Assembly: GCA_029851415.1 (NCBI GenBank) | Contig: CM056743.1 | Location: forward strand, 22,854,905-22,918,904 | Direction of reading: 5' to 3' | Source: Eretmocerus hayati | Lineage: Eukaryota; Arthropoda; Insecta; Hymenoptera; Aphelinidae | Length of the DNA: 64,000 bases | In this document: positions 34,350 to 46,849 of the stretch, piece after piece | Numbering within the stretch: the stretch's first letter is position 1 | Layout of the letters: every line of letters begins with the position of its first letter | Translations under genes and position numbers: made by a program | The notes under the pieces: generated by a model | Seen by the model: the letters and a program-made list of their open reading frames with translations, nothing else | Told to the model about the DNA's origin: nothing | Database searches by the model: none

Positions 34350-34605
34350 GTGAAGAATATTCATGAGAATGATCAGCAGTATCGAACGAATCATCAAAGT
34401 CAACGTTATCAGCCTCTAGAAGGACCTGTTCTTCAAGATCTCCTCCAGGCATACAAGAATTGTGACCATGCTTTAGGAGTGCTCCAATTCACGCGCATTG
34501 CTAAGCATGATCTTGTGCTGTGGCTCATTGAAACCTCCTTTACGACGGTGTGGCCGGGGAAAATACAAGATGAGTGCGCACAATTTGAAGCTTTACGTTC
34601 CCGCG
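34350..34605 (+). other. Open frame running into a satellite; possible exon, unknown
   Basis: Roughly 85 codons of ordinary-looking composition (for example GPVLQDLLQAYKNCDHALG) sit directly before the CATC satellite. The long frame that continues into the repeat is an artefact of the repeat. No family recognised and no splice junction fixed. Confidence 0.2.
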
Positions 34606-35110
34606 TGACAAACCCACCCACCCACCCTATCAACCGCCCATCCGTCCTAGCACCCACCCATCCACCCATTGATCCATTCATTCATTCATCTATCCACCCA
34701 TCCACCCATCCACCTATCCACCCATCCATCCATCCGTCCGTCCAAGCATCGTCTAATCCATCCATCCATCATCCAACTCATCCAACTACTCATCCACCCA
34801 TCCACCGTTCCACCTATGGACCCATCCTTCCATCTACCCATCAACCCATCCACGCATCCATCCGCCCATCCACCCACCCACGCATCCACGCATTGATCCA
34901 TTCATCATTCATCCATCCACCCATCCATTCATCCACCTATTCACCCATCCATCCATCCGTCCATGCATCATCCAATCCATCCATCCATCATCCAACTCAT
35001 CCAACTACCCGTCCACCCATCCACCCATCCATCTATGGACCCATCCGTCCATCTACTCATTAACCCATCCACCCATCCACGCATCCATCCATCCACCCGA
35101 GCCTGGCTGA
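34605..35110. repeat. CATC/CACC tetranucleotide satellite with 219-bp higher-order repeat
   Basis: About 500 bp of strand-biased CATC, CACC and CATT units. A block containing ATCCAACTCATCCAACTA recurs at 34771 and 34990, giving a 219-bp higher-order period that includes a shared TATGGACCCATCC. Weaker C-rich, CATCCC-type sequence continues to about 35250. Long open frames here on both strands are by-products of the repeat. Confidence 0.9.
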
Positions 35111-35259
35111 TCCCTTGCCATCCCACTCGGTCACATCCCAACCCAGCCCAGGTTCATCCCATCCTGGCCTAGTCCATACTATCCCATTTCACCCCATCTA
35201 TGGCCATCCTACCCGACCCTAGACCAGCGTGGTTCATCCCATCCCTAGCCAGCTCATAG

Positions 35260-36090
35260 GGTAATTTTTGAACCCAAAAAATTGTCATCCGTAACAAGAG
35301 TTAGCTATAGCAGAAAAACCCACTCTGGTTTCACCTTCCTGCGCGCGTGCTCGCCACGCACATCTTATTTATAGGAGTTACAGTCTTTACAAGCTGAGCA
35401 AATTCGTGAAAATGTCAAACTTTGAGGGCAATCTGGAAAAATCGTTTTTCTTTACTTCGACCCCGAACCTGTGCGAGTATGCTTTTTAATACAAAAACTA
35501 TATTAATTAGAACAAGAATCTCGGTGGAATGATCAATTCTCGATTTTATTCAACGGTTTTAAAACACCGTTTTTTGACTTCTTGACAAGAATGATCTCAC
35601 AGATGTGGCTCACATACGCTTCCATCTAAACTAATGTGCGCCAACCTGTGTAAAATTACTCGCTTAAGTACCCCCAAATATGTGCAAACATTTCCAGAGG
35701 CGAGCCTCGAGCCAGGTGCGAGCTGGAAGTTTCATTTCACGAGTCGAAAATGGGCATTATTTTGTCGATTCAGCTGCAGCCGAGCGTGATATGGATCTCA
35801 CTCATCCTGGCTCAGATTGATTTCCCACTAATTTTGTCACAAGTTTAGTGGACTTGCTCATAATATGTAAGATCAGACATCACTCACACGTAACTTCATT
35901 TCTATTTGAGTACAACTTCCGAAATACGATTTTCTGCATGTTTCTCCATAAAAGAAAGGTAGATTGGACTTTTTCGCCAAGTTTCCACCAGCCAGCACGA
36001 AACTGTGTCGAGATACTCTCCACAGTAGCCCCAGATGCATGCAGAAGTTTCCATAAAGAGTGGCCCCTTCTAAGTACTTCCCCGACACCT
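35260..36090. other. Intergenic stretch, no gene seen
   Basis: No recognisable coding or repeat structure. Confidence 0.35.
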
Positions 36091-36094
36091 GAAT

Positions 36095-36190
36095 CGGACA
36101 ATATTAATCTTTATAGCTGCATCTTGGGATAGGAGGCCCATGGGATGGGATCTTTGGAGATATCTTTGTTTCTAATCACAAGAAAATGAT
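36095..36190. mobile_element. Foldback MITE, family A fragment (copy 4)
   Basis: Matches the right half of the 775-1109 copy in order: CGGACAATATTAATCT, GCTGCATCTTGGGATA, AGGCCCATGGGAT, GATATCTTTG and ACAAGAAAATGAT. The left half is missing. It abuts the large palindrome that begins about 36205. Confidence 0.55.
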
Positions 36191-36204
36191 TTCGCGATTC
36201 TAGG

Positions 36205-37070
36205 CCGAAGTCGGAAATGGGATTCTTTAGACTTCTCTTCAATTTGAATGCAAAAAATGCATCAAAGCGCTGGATCGAAATGGGAGGACTCAAGAATGGA
36301 GGGAAGGATGGAATACCAGTCCTGGGAGTCTACTCTTGTAGCTATATTGTCAAGATCTTGTATGGAAGTTGTCAAAAATCGCCTGCAGTGAAAGAACATG
36401 GAGGAGAGGAAATACTCGAAGAAAAGGATTCAAACTGATGGCGGCCGGACGGAATCAAATTTAAATCTTTAATTGGATGTACCCATGGAGTTTTATCAAT
36501 CGTTGGGCCCAAAAATCTTGAGTTGAGATGGTGGTCAGATGGGTGCAATCATCTTTTCAGATGAAAGGTGGATGGATACAACCCAATATGTATGCGTAGA
36601 TGATCAAATTAGTCCCAAATTCTTCAAAATAAGATGGAATCCGATTCCAAATCATACATTTATAAATTCCAAGCAATTGGGACCGATTTGATCGTCCGCG
36701 CTTACATATTGGGCTGTGCTATCATACCTTTCATCTGGAGTGATACTTGTACGCATCTGAACCTCATCTCAACTCGAGACTCTTGGGTCCAACGATTGAA
36801 AAAACGCCGCGAGTACATCAAAATGGAAATTAGGATTTAATTTCGTCCAGCCGCTGTCAGTTTGAATAATTTTTTTCGTGTATTTCCTCTCCTCCATGTT
36901 CTTTCACTGCAGGCGATTTTGGACAACTTCCATACAAGATCTTGATAATATGGCTACAAGAGTGGACTCTCAGGACTGCTTCTCCATCATTCCCTTCATT
37001 TTTTAATGCAGCGCGTTGATGCATTATTCGCAGTCAAATTGAAGAGAAATCTGAAGAATCCCGTTTCCGA
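36205..37070. mobile_element. Palindromic foldback element, about 870 bp
   Basis: The whole stretch is two inverted arms of about 430 bp meeting near 36635 with almost no spacer. Shared blocks from tip to centre: TCGGAAATGGGATTCTT, TCAATTTGAATGC-type, AAGATCTTGTATGGAAGTTG, GAACATGGAGGAGAGGAAAT, CAATCGTTGG, CAGATGAAAGGT and CCCAATATGTA. Frames seen on one strand are mirrored on the other and have no recognised domain. Superfamily unknown; no clear target duplication. Confidence 0.75.
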
Positions 37071-37079
37071 TCTTCTCGT

Positions 37080-40000
37080 CACGTGTAACGAGATTCCGCG
37101 AAACCCATACCCATCGGTGGACGAGCATTAGTGATTACGGGATTGCCCCGGTCACTAGAATTCCCTATATGCATGGTCAGATGGTTTATTTAGATTCCCA
37201 TAGGCTTTTTAGTGCGTGTCCACTCAATTCTGTCTGATCAAAAATCGAGGTGCTCGTACAAAATGCCTTCTGCAGTCCCACCACGCTGCAGTTCCACCAC
37301 GCAAACTTTTGCAATCACCGCTCTTCGTGAGTAAATGTGAGATGCTCGGGGATCCAATTTTCAGCAGCATAAGCCCTCAAGAGTTGGCCTGAGTCACTGA
37401 TCTGTGAATTTTTGCATACTTATGTCCACTCAATTTTGTCGGGGACTGTGGTTTCGAGAAGGTTTAAGAAGTGTCTCACATATTTTCATACAATCAATAC
37501 AGTGACATCTTGCATAAACTTGATCTATAATTAGAATGAAAAATTCGGGCTCGCGTAACAATTCGTGTACTCGAGATAGCAAAGTTGGATGCCCGTAAAA
37601 TTTTTTTCAAAACATCATTCTGAAAGAAAAAATGAATTAAAATAATATTCTAGCTACATTAGGCCCTACGAAACCACCGACAGGGACGAAAACATTCTAG
37701 ACAAGACAAAATTGAGCAACAGTTTGGAATGAAATCAATTATTCAATTAAGTATAATAATAATTATTGAAAATCATTGAAAAATCATTCACGTGATGATC
37801 TGCAACATATTTCGACAGTCGACAAAACTATCTTGCAGCTCACTTAAACTCTTCTGACGATAATTGAAAAGCCGTCAAAGCTTCTCAGTTGTTCATCCGA
37901 CCAAACACATCAAAGTTGGTAACGTTACCACATCACCAACAGAATTCGCTTGGAATCCGTATAGTCGAACAAACTTCTCGCCTTGCTAGCGTACCCTTCA
38001 TCTACTCGACCAACTAACCCGGAGTTACCATCCCTATAGACATACCAAACTGTATAGATGTAAGTGTAACGAGGCATCGAGATAAGGTGAGAAGGGACAT
38101 TTCACAGAAGAGCGCATCGCTTGATTACCGAATAGCCTCCCCGCGTCATCGTCGTTGGCCAGCCACCACTTGCCATATCCAACATTTTACAAGAGGGCAC
38201 CACTTGACCGACCATCCTGAGTATATAGTATATATGTATATCCAACAAACTCCTTTCGACTACCAACATCCGTTTGGTGTCCATATCGTTATCGACCTAC
38301 ACAGTAAACTTGCTCTAAAATGTTCAATACCAGCCTCATTGCCTTATCGTCGAATTTCGCTTTACGCCTTCTATATTCCTCCAAACCACCGACGATCGAC
38401 TTGGAAAATTGGCCTTCGACAAGCTTCATTGATATCCCGTAACTAAGAGAACCTAGGGGTGTAAAGGGGAAAGGCTACTTATTCCCTCGAAGCCTATTAA
38501 GCTCTTGGTTCGGCCGGAATCCGATAGGATATCGGCTTCACAGCTCTACTGTATATAACGAGTCACTATCTGTGCATGAAAATCCTTACTTTACAGAAAT
38601 GGTTCTATATAGTGGTGTTGAAGTGTCGCGTACATTGGCAAATGGTAAAACATGGGTGGCTCGTTAGCGGATCGCTGCTTGCTATGCTTGCTTGCTTGCT
38701 TGCCAAACCGCAATCAGAGTTGAGAGGAGGTTTTAATGCATTCCACCTCGTGGGTGTTAATAGTCGCAAATTGTGAGTTTTATCGCAAAAAATGGCAGAT
38801 GCTTGAATGCTAGAAAATATATCAGAGATCGAGGACTAATTAGAAGTCGGTATTTTGTGTAGATTATGTCGATGAATGCTTACGAGGCTCGGATTCTATA
38901 CGCAGCAGAAAGGATTAAGGATTATATTTTCTATACTATTTGGGTTTGGCCTTGGACGGGTAGACTTTGAAGGCTTTTCCTGATGCTGTTTCATGTTGTG
39001 ACAGAAGATCTTTCTATAATAAATGGTGTATTATCCATCTCGCTTGATGAGAAGAAGATTCAACATTGAACGACTGCGATTCTCAGTAGGAATCACACGA
39101 AAAATACTAGAATAAGACTTCTATGTAATTAATGGACAAACCCTAATCCTTACATATATTTTGCAGAAATATTAACCTCTTCATGCACGCACCTACTTCC
39201 TGTGCTTTCAGGTCTTCATCTTCTACCAGATTCTATAGTTGGGATCGTAAGAATTATTTTGAGCCCAAACACGATGTGATGAAGTCATGCCATATTAGAG
39301 TTATGGCATCATGAACTTTTCAAGGTCAAACGCGCAAGAGGCGCTAGTAACGATAATTCCTTGATGAACTTCATGGAAAATCATTAATCCGGATAAAGAA
39401 ATATGACGCAACAAGTAGTATTCTTATCCTATCATCAAAATTCAGTAAGTTATAACAGCCAAACGATTAATCGTTTCAAAGTGCATGATCGGGTGAGATG
39501 GTTCAACATAATCATTAGCTATAATGTACAACTTATGATGAGAATTTGTTCACCAAAATCATGAAATAGCCTCCACTTTCGGCCAACGAAGATAATGCAT
39601 AAAGTATTTTTTCTCCAAAGTCAAGGAGAATCAGAGTAACCCGATTCAAAGATGTGTCCACGTATATGTGGACGAATGCGGGAAGAGATTGATTATTACA
39701 AGAATATGACATAAAGCAATGCGAAAATTGTTTCTATATCACGCGTCAGTCATATATTTGTTCAAATGACACACATATATTACGATAGGAAACTTTGATG
39801 TGATATGCGTTTTTCTCATAGTCTGCTTTATCATTTAATTCCATTTCGTGGAATACAGCAAATACTCTGAACCACATTCATGACCGTTGGTAAACTGAAT
39901 GGGTATGAAGCCCATCCCGGAACCGCGTTAGCATTGCGTCAAGGTGAGAGGTGTATCTCGCAATCGGTTGCTAGCGTTCCTTTTCCATCTTCGCCCTTGC

Positions 40001-40598
40001 TGGGAACAGCGAGCAGCGCGTCCAGCGCGAGGTTGTAGAGTCAGACTACATAACTCGTTAATGAACGAGGCTGACCAAGGTAGTCATATTGACTGTTTGT
40101 CGGTGAAAATTGTTCGTAGAAAAGTGTGCCATTATCGACTGTGAATATGAATTCAACCTTCTACGAACTGATACACGAGTTTCACGAAATTCATGTTAAC
40201 GGCATTGTCCAATATAATAGTGAAAACCTTTTTGTTTGTCGAGAGAACAGAATATTCCTGCACTGTAAAAGCGTGCATGAATTTCAACCAAAATTTTGAG
40301 CCACTTTGATTGAATACAAGGAAACGCGGTTGAAACTTAACCAACATAAATGAAACTCAATAAATGTTATTGATCGTGGATGACCGAGAATAGTGATTCT
40401 TCGTAGCTTTGATGGTATATACAAGACACAAAACTACGATAATCAATTTAAGGGTGTAGAAACTTTGGAAAATATAATAAAAAAAAAAAAAAATCCAGGA
40501 GACTGTGCCCTTCCTTAGATTTTTCGCGTCTAGGGCAAAATACTGACGATGACAATAATTATTCGAATGGAGGAACATCGATAGAACTCCTTAGGTAA
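37080..40598. other. Intergenic stretch, no gene seen
   Basis: Contains a short TTGC run at 38687-38703. A 119-codon plus frame at 38087-38446 has no recognisable features. Nothing else supported. A 13-A run lies at about 40481-40493. Confidence 0.35.
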
Positions 40599-40849
40599 CT
40601 ATCGAAATACCTCTGGCAAATGGGAATACACATTCCGAGACTCATGAAATGTTTTCAGAATGACACATGACCTGACGTCAATATGATCAACTTCCATGCT
40701 ATCATCTTGATCATCAGATGCTGCAACCTCACTGCCAGTATCGGTGAAACACTTGGTGCAAAAGAGATCTTTGAATTTTTTCAGAGAATCTCTTTTCAAG
40801 TCGGAACCCCAGCTACTAGCATCAAACGAGTCTGCTTTGTGCGTTGGGT
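40599..40849 (-). CDS. Possible terminal coding exon, unknown protein
   Basis: Minus strand. A good acceptor (ATCTTCAATTTTAG) ends at 40850 and is followed by 82 open codons to TAG at 40599-40601. The frame includes SFDASSWGSDLKRDSLKKFK, FCTKCFTDTGSE and an acidic DDQDDSMEVDHID stretch, then HESRNVYSHLPEVFR at the end. Composition is protein-like and charged, unlike the surrounding AT-rich noise. No family recognised; the CTKC pair could bind metal. Upstream exons were not found because a hairpin minisatellite begins about 120 bp away. Confidence 0.35.
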
Positions 40850-40969
40850 CTAAAATTGAAGATACACAATGAATCTGGTTGTTACGGAATCAATCCACGT
40901 GTTCGGTATGATTCTATTCATATATGCGCGAATGCAGTGATGCGTCATGTAAACCACGCATTACTGCGT

Positions 40970-41208
40970 TGGCCGCTGCGAAACTGCTTTCGCGGCGGCC
41001 AGAACCGTATAGGACTATGCTGGCCGCTGCGAAACTGCTTTCGCGGCGGCCAGGGCCGTATGGGACTATGTCGGCCGCTGCGAGGGCTACTTTCGCAGTG
41101 GCCAGAGCCGTATAGGACTGTACTGGCCGCTGCGCAAGCTGCTTTCGCGGTGGCCAGATACGTGTTGGGCTATAGTGGCGGCCGCGTGAGCTGCTTTCGC
41201 GGCGGCCA
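40970..41208. repeat. 51-bp hairpin minisatellite, about 4.7 copies
   Basis: Units begin at 40970, 41021, 41072, 41124 and 41175. Each has TGGCCGCTGCGAAA and TTTCGCGGCGGCCA, complementary arms that form a GC-rich hairpin, followed by a CCGTATAGGACTAT-like linker. The period is 51 bp, a multiple of three, so the array is open in several frames (17-residue repeats), but no protein is claimed. Confidence 0.85.
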
Positions 41209-41209
41209 C

Positions 41210-42920
41210 CCTTGCAGCAGTTCAATTCTGCCGTGCCATGCAAACACGGGTGATGTACGTTGCAACATTCGATCTCGCGACACGATCCCTTTGTAGAATG
41301 GACATCTATCTCTCTCGTTCACACGTTGTATGCGCCTAAATGTCCGGGTTTTCCTCGATGTCGTGGCCGCCTCAAACAAAAACGCCGACGCACGCGTTAT
41401 ATCTCAATGATGTTGATTACGATTGTAAAAAAGAAGAGGTTTTCATCGCGAGAGTTCACAGCACTGAAAATCCAGATGCGTTTCTTTAGCTTTGAAACAG
41501 AGCCCATCGCGGCATCTGCCCTTTTATCCGTGAGACTTATGATAGGGAGGGCAAGAGAGTCGTCAAGGATCCACATACAGCTTAAAATTAGACGCCTGCA
41601 TGTAAGCAGGGTCATAAATTTCGAGTGTTTCCTGAGTTCACGGAGGCTTTCATGAGATTTTTCTTTAGCTCATCGAATCTTTTTTAAGAGCTGTTCTCGA
41701 ATCTTAACTGTTGGCTGTGCATATCAAGTAAATTCGTTCTCATGTGTCTCAAATAATATCGAGTGTGAGACTGGCATCTGCAAGTAATAAAATCTAAACT
41801 CCGTTGCTCTTGGTCAGTGTGAGAATTCAACTGAAAAGCTATAGCGTGAGAACAAGAAAATAGTAAAGCGTAGATGTTTCAAGAATAGAATTTCCCATCA
41901 AATATTATTCGTTTTGAAAAAGTTATCTATAACAATTATATTCTGTGAACTTATTTGTTCACCTGTAATTCGTATTGTTCAATGAAATTTTATATTCAGA
42001 AATTGAGAAAATGAAAAATTATAGTTATTATGCATAAAAATGATTATTGAAATATCCAATATGATGGAATAATGTAATCACATGATTATTCAATGTAAAC
42101 AATATTAGCATCTTACTCCTTCGATTAAGAAGACTATTTTCATGAGTGCCTTTGACACGAAATTTATCTTTCTAATCATAAATTATGTTTGACCAATAAC
42201 GATTATTTATGTGTAAAAAGTGACAATAAAGGACCATTATCAAGCGTCAAAATTGTGAAGGATTCAGCGACAATCAAAGGTCTGTGATGTTATTGTTGAA
42301 TGAATTAATTATTGCAATCTAGCAGAAGCAATCATGTATTGACCAAAAACAATCTAAATGAGCCGTTAGATGCCGAGTACGCTTGTATAAACATGAATCA
42401 TTTATCATCTATCATTTATCAATCCGAGAATTTTAGCGCGATAAATAGTGACGGAAAACAAGTCATGAATTTTATATGTGCGAATTCTCGGATTCCAAAC
42501 GTTCGTTCATGGTTGACTAGAAAATGCATCGAATTTGAAAGCCAAGCTCGGCGCATTGTCTCTAATGATGAGCGGATAGCTTTGGTTGCCATGCTATGCT
42601 ATATCATGGTACTCGCATCTCTCGGCAGCTGAATCCCTTCCAAAAAATAGTTACACTTAAAAAAACATACAGAGCCTTGTCGCTGAATTCTTGAAGACCA
42701 ACCCCCGCGAGATGTGGGCGGGGTTACGCTCTGTCTATAAAGAGGGCGCGGCGCATCAGCAATCTTCACTTCAATATTCTATCTCACTGCAATACAGTGT
42801 ATGTTTGTCTGTTACAATTGTATTCAAAATTTTGATCATTATACTTGAAACTCTAACAAGAACTCGATTTCAAAATCAATTCACCACCCAGCCCGGACCT
42901 TATACCCAATATACGCAACA
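41210..42920. other. Intergenic stretch, AT-rich, no gene seen
   Basis: 41900-42300 is strongly AT-rich. A TATAAAG at 42736-42742 lies in a short GC-rich block followed by CATCAGC, a weak promoter-like arrangement. No coding recognised. Confidence 0.35.
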
Positions 42921-43324
42921 CTAGTTGAATTTCCTGTAGTGCTCTAGGAGTTTGTCTCTTGCGGCTCGAAGTGCGAGGATGAAACGTTCATCGACAGCAT
43001 TCCTGTCAACTTCTCTGTCCGATTTCAAGATAGTATTTTCGACTTTATCCAGGAACTTGTTGAAAGCAATCACAGCGGTCGGCAGCAAGACCTCTTCTCA
43101 CTTGAAATTATGTTCGTCACTTGATCGAACCATTTAAGATAGTCCAAAACCTGTTTGATAATAAACCATTGTGCATCAATCATCTTAAACTGCTCAATAT
43201 CAGGGTTTCCACACAACATGTCGAGCGGGCTCTTCAATTTGTACGATGTAGCATATTGTAGAAGAACGATCAAGACCCGACAGTTTCCGTTCTTACCAGC
43301 GTCAGATGATTCAAATTCGCCCAT
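42921..43324 (-). pseudogene. hAT-type transposase fragment, frameshifted
   Basis: Minus strand. The first part (43324 to about 43105) reads DIEQFKMIDAQWFIIKQVLD and YLKWFDQVTNIISSEK. The reading then shifts frame near 43100 and continues TAVIAFNKFLDKVENTIL to DERFILALRAARDKLLEHY, ending at TAG 42921-42923. The W...K.VLDYLKWFDQVTNIIS and LPTAVIAFNKFLDKVE pattern resembles the central region of hAT transposases (insertion/RNase H-fold area with the 'L..F...T..LS....PT' signature). No BED zinc finger, catalytic block or C-terminal dimerisation segment is present, so it is a decayed fragment. No terminal repeats were found around it. Confidence 0.6.
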
Positions 43325-43369
43325 TGAATGAATGCAATTCTTCTTTCACAAATTTTCCCGAGAAATTCT

Positions 43370-43880
43370 CGAAACCCGTCGAGCGAGATCAAGCGAGATC
43401 GAGTTCAACTGATTCTGATCTCGAATCGAGATCGAGCTCGTACGTGCAGTACTCGAAACGAGACGAGAGCGCCCATATTCCTCTGGATTCTCGCTCGAGT
43501 GAAGCCCTAGTGGAGACCGCAGATGTACATCCGGTGCACGGAAATGGGTGAGTCTAGGGACTTGTATTGGGACCGTCCGTGGATAGTCACAATGCGATCC
43601 TGGACGACTCATCCAGCAACTCGAAGGTGCTTCCTGGGCTCCAAGGAAGCCTAGAAAATCCCCCCCCCCTCCCGCCGATGGGAGGTTATCGGCCTCGTGC
43701 TGGGGGTCGAGACCGAAATTCGGGATGGAGGAGCGGGCTATTGTTGATTCATTCGTGATTTGATGATATTCCTAACTGATGCGCTAGCAGGGTATATCCG
43801 TGCCCCACGCTCATGGGGGCAAGTCGGGGTGGAGGTGAAAGTCGGGCATCTGGGATATAAAAGCTGAATTCCTCTGAGAG
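43370..43880. other. GC-rich block with TATA box, unknown
   Basis: Starts with repeated GAGATCGAG-type motifs (43380-43440), contains a run of 10 C (43661-43670) and ends with a canonical TATAAAAG at 43856-43863 on the plus strand. It could be a promoter or part of a retroelement terminal repeat. No downstream gene was recognised. Confidence 0.3.
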
Positions 43881-46470
43881 CCTTTTCGGCCAAAAATTCC
43901 GGTCAGGCAATATTTTAGCGGTGATCGGGTCTGCTTCCGTTTACCTATTTTCTGATCCCAAACAAAGGTGTAGGCTTAGTGAACTGAAACGGACGGTCAC
44001 CCATCCAGATACGAATTGCGAAAAAGTCTCTCAAAGCGTTGGGTCACCATGCACCGCAACCATGGAAGTTGAAAACGCATATCGACTATAAATTTGGATG
44101 GTTTGAATTCTATGCCGAGTGGTCGCACTTGTATTCCCTAATCCGTCGTTTAGCCTAAATCACAAGAGGATCGCAGGAAAGTGGGAACGACTTTCAGCTT
44201 GCATGGGGACCGCATCACATCATTTTGAATTTTTGGCAGGAAAGACCCGCGTGGCCACCACCGACGTTTTCTATTTTCTAATATGATCTGAATAATACCG
44301 CTCACCAATCTCTAGGGTTCCGAAATATACCCTTAATAAAAGATTTAGCGAATTTTTTGTGCGATGTAAGCGTGCATGGCAGACCCAGATAGGCAATCAC
44401 CGATCCGGATGCGATCAACGCTGATAAGTTGCTCAACCTGGATTTTCGACCGACGTGAATAGCATTTATCTAAAGATTTTGGGTTATTTTCCCTTCATAT
44501 TCTGAGGGAAAACTCCAAGTAGGTGCGTAGAGTTCTTACTCAATTCATTTATTGCATTACCAAACAGATTGGTTCAATTTACATCAATCTCGTTGAGTTA
44601 GTGTTTTTAATTTCAACACTTTTTACTATTTTTGTATGATGTTCCCTCAATGCTCAGTCGTCAGTTGCACACTAAACCATTCTGGTAGATGATTTTATTT
44701 TCACTCTACTCTCATCGGTTGGGAAATCCCAAGTAAGAACCGGAGATCTTTGTCCATGTTGTTGATAAAGGACCGTCCGATCAAGGTTGTTGTGTACACT
44801 AACCCTACTTTTCTCTGAATTTATGCGACTATTCTGATTCCAAGTGGAATTTCCCGCAGACTCATCAATTTTGAAATTTTATCTGGCCAAAAAATATCGA
44901 AATTCTAAGTGTCAAATAATGAATGTGGATTGTTGACTACTGTAGTCCACTCCAACTACAGGATGTAGGCTAAAATTTAGTTACGGATAAAAATTTTATT
45001 CCATTACCTCATTGCCTCAATGAGTAATCCTGTGTATTTTCAACACGTCTTGTCGAATTTGCGGTCGAACTGCGTACCGAGAAAATCGTATTGAGGTTTA
45101 CACCAAATTATTCATAGGATATGAACAAGCTTAGCTCCCATCACCATCCCCCACAATCACTTTACAGATTCACATCATGAGCTACCGACCACTCTGTCTC
45201 ATTATCTAAATATTTGTCTCCAAAATCTCTACCCCATATCTAATCTACCAAAAGAGCCTTAACCACACACAAAGCATCCTAAATCAAAAATTCGTCCTCA
45301 TCTCATCACCATCAATAGGTCACGCAATTATCATCCCAACGCGTAGATTTACTATGCAACGTAGCCTCATCTAGGGCTCGCCGTTCATCCTCCTAAATGT
45401 AGTGGTCGCAGTAATACGTGCTTGAATACTCTGCTTGAAGTATCCATCGCGGCTATAGATATATACATAACCCAAACCCAGCTTATCCATTACCAGCCTA
45501 GATATATCTATATATATGAATGTGTAATCTACATCGACGAAAGGGGCCACTCGCTGAGCGTGTCAACGCGTCTCTCTAACCATGGGTCGGCAGATCGTGT
45601 GTGACGCTTGAGAGCTGGACGATGGATATATTGGACTAGAGGAATGTCGAGAGGGGTATGTATGTACAGCCTCAGTGCTAATTGCTTGCCTGGTTGGACA
45701 GCTGCTACTCTAGAGCTGAGGTTATATGCATGCCTGAATCTCGAGCCCTTCTAGATTTGAATTGGTGAGGAGTATGTGGCGATGTTACATCCGTGCCACG
45801 ATATAGTCCGAATTCACGATATGAACGACCAGCTTGATCGAGGATTAATCTTACAAGTGTAGGTCTTCGTGTATTTTTTTGATATTGTGTGCGTGAAAAT
45901 AGGCCGAAAAGTTACTTTGCGGGTAAGTATTCTCATCAGCCGAAGCAATAGATAAAGTTGTGAAATACGCCTTTGCAAAGAGATTGGTTGGTCCCAATTT
46001 GGAACAACATTTACATTTCCTTCAAAGTGCTTTCAGAAGCCCAGGTGTTTCAGAAACCTTGGATATCTATGTTATTCTGTATATATCGAGACATCGCCTT
46101 CATTCCTTAGATGGAAATGGTCTACGGTCAGAGCAAGCGGGTGAATCCGTATATAGAGCATGTATAGAACATTAGGATTCGTGATTTGAATTATATTCAA
46201 GGCCCAGTGTACGCTACCAATTGAAGAGAGCAGTGATTCAATTTTCCTCGCGAGATCTACAGTGGATAAGATTAATTGTTATTTCTTGATTACACCGGCA
46301 CACGAAAAAAAGTAGCTGTACTTTTGACCCGATCTAGTTTTTTTTGAGTATTTCGGCACGCTGAATCCAAATCCGAGGCCGGTTAGGCCCGTTCCTATCT
46401 TGACTTTGAGAAAATCGTGAAAATTAGATGGAAATCATGGAAATAATGTAGAATATCGTTACAACTTACA
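43881..46470. other. Intergenic stretch, no gene seen
   Basis: No coding, RNA gene or strong repeat recognised; a TATATCTATATATA stretch lies near 45502-45516. Confidence 0.35.
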
Positions 46471-46474
46471 AAGG

Positions 46475-46811
46475 GAGTCCGGAGTCTCCGGGTCCTGAAA
46501 TCTCACCAAAATTTTTTCACAGTCTCGTACCACCTAGAATATGAAGAATCTAAAGTAACCCTGTCAAATGGGCCTTCTATTCTGAGCTACAGACAGAAAC
46601 GTCAACATTGCTAGTATATATATATATATATACATATATCACTTCTTAATATGGGCCTATATGGACAATGCTAATGTCATAGGCTGTAACTTCGGACAGA
46701 GGGCCCATTTGACAGAGTTGCTTTGGGTTCTTCATATTCTAGGTGGTACGGAACTGTAAAAAAATTTTGGTGAGATTTCAGGACCCGGAGACTCCGGACT
46801 CCCCTTGTTAG
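46475..46811. mobile_element. Foldback MITE, family A (copy 3)
   Basis: Inverted repeat with left end CTTACAAAGGGAGTCCGGAG and right end CTCCGGACTCCCCTTGTTAG. The arms share TCTCCGGGTCCTGAAATCTC and CACCTAGAATATGAAGAATC with their reverse complements, around a TATATA centre (46614-46632). It has the same internal AATGGGCCTTCTATTCTGAG-type block as the copies at 775 and 11523. Confidence 0.8.
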
Positions 46812-46849
46812 ATCAATATAGATCAATCTACATATTTTGTGCTGAAAAC

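Noticed and set aside
34350..35063. Long frame of 237 codons across the CATC satellite
   Set aside because: Most of it is translation of a tetranucleotide repeat, open on both strands; only the first 85 codons have ordinary composition.
38087..38446. 119-codon plus-strand frame
   Set aside because: Composition is His/Arg/Ser-rich noise with no family resemblance.
40844..41296. 150-codon plus-strand frame with 17-residue repeats
   Set aside because: Produced by the 51-bp hairpin minisatellite; the arm pairing explains the conservation better than a protein.
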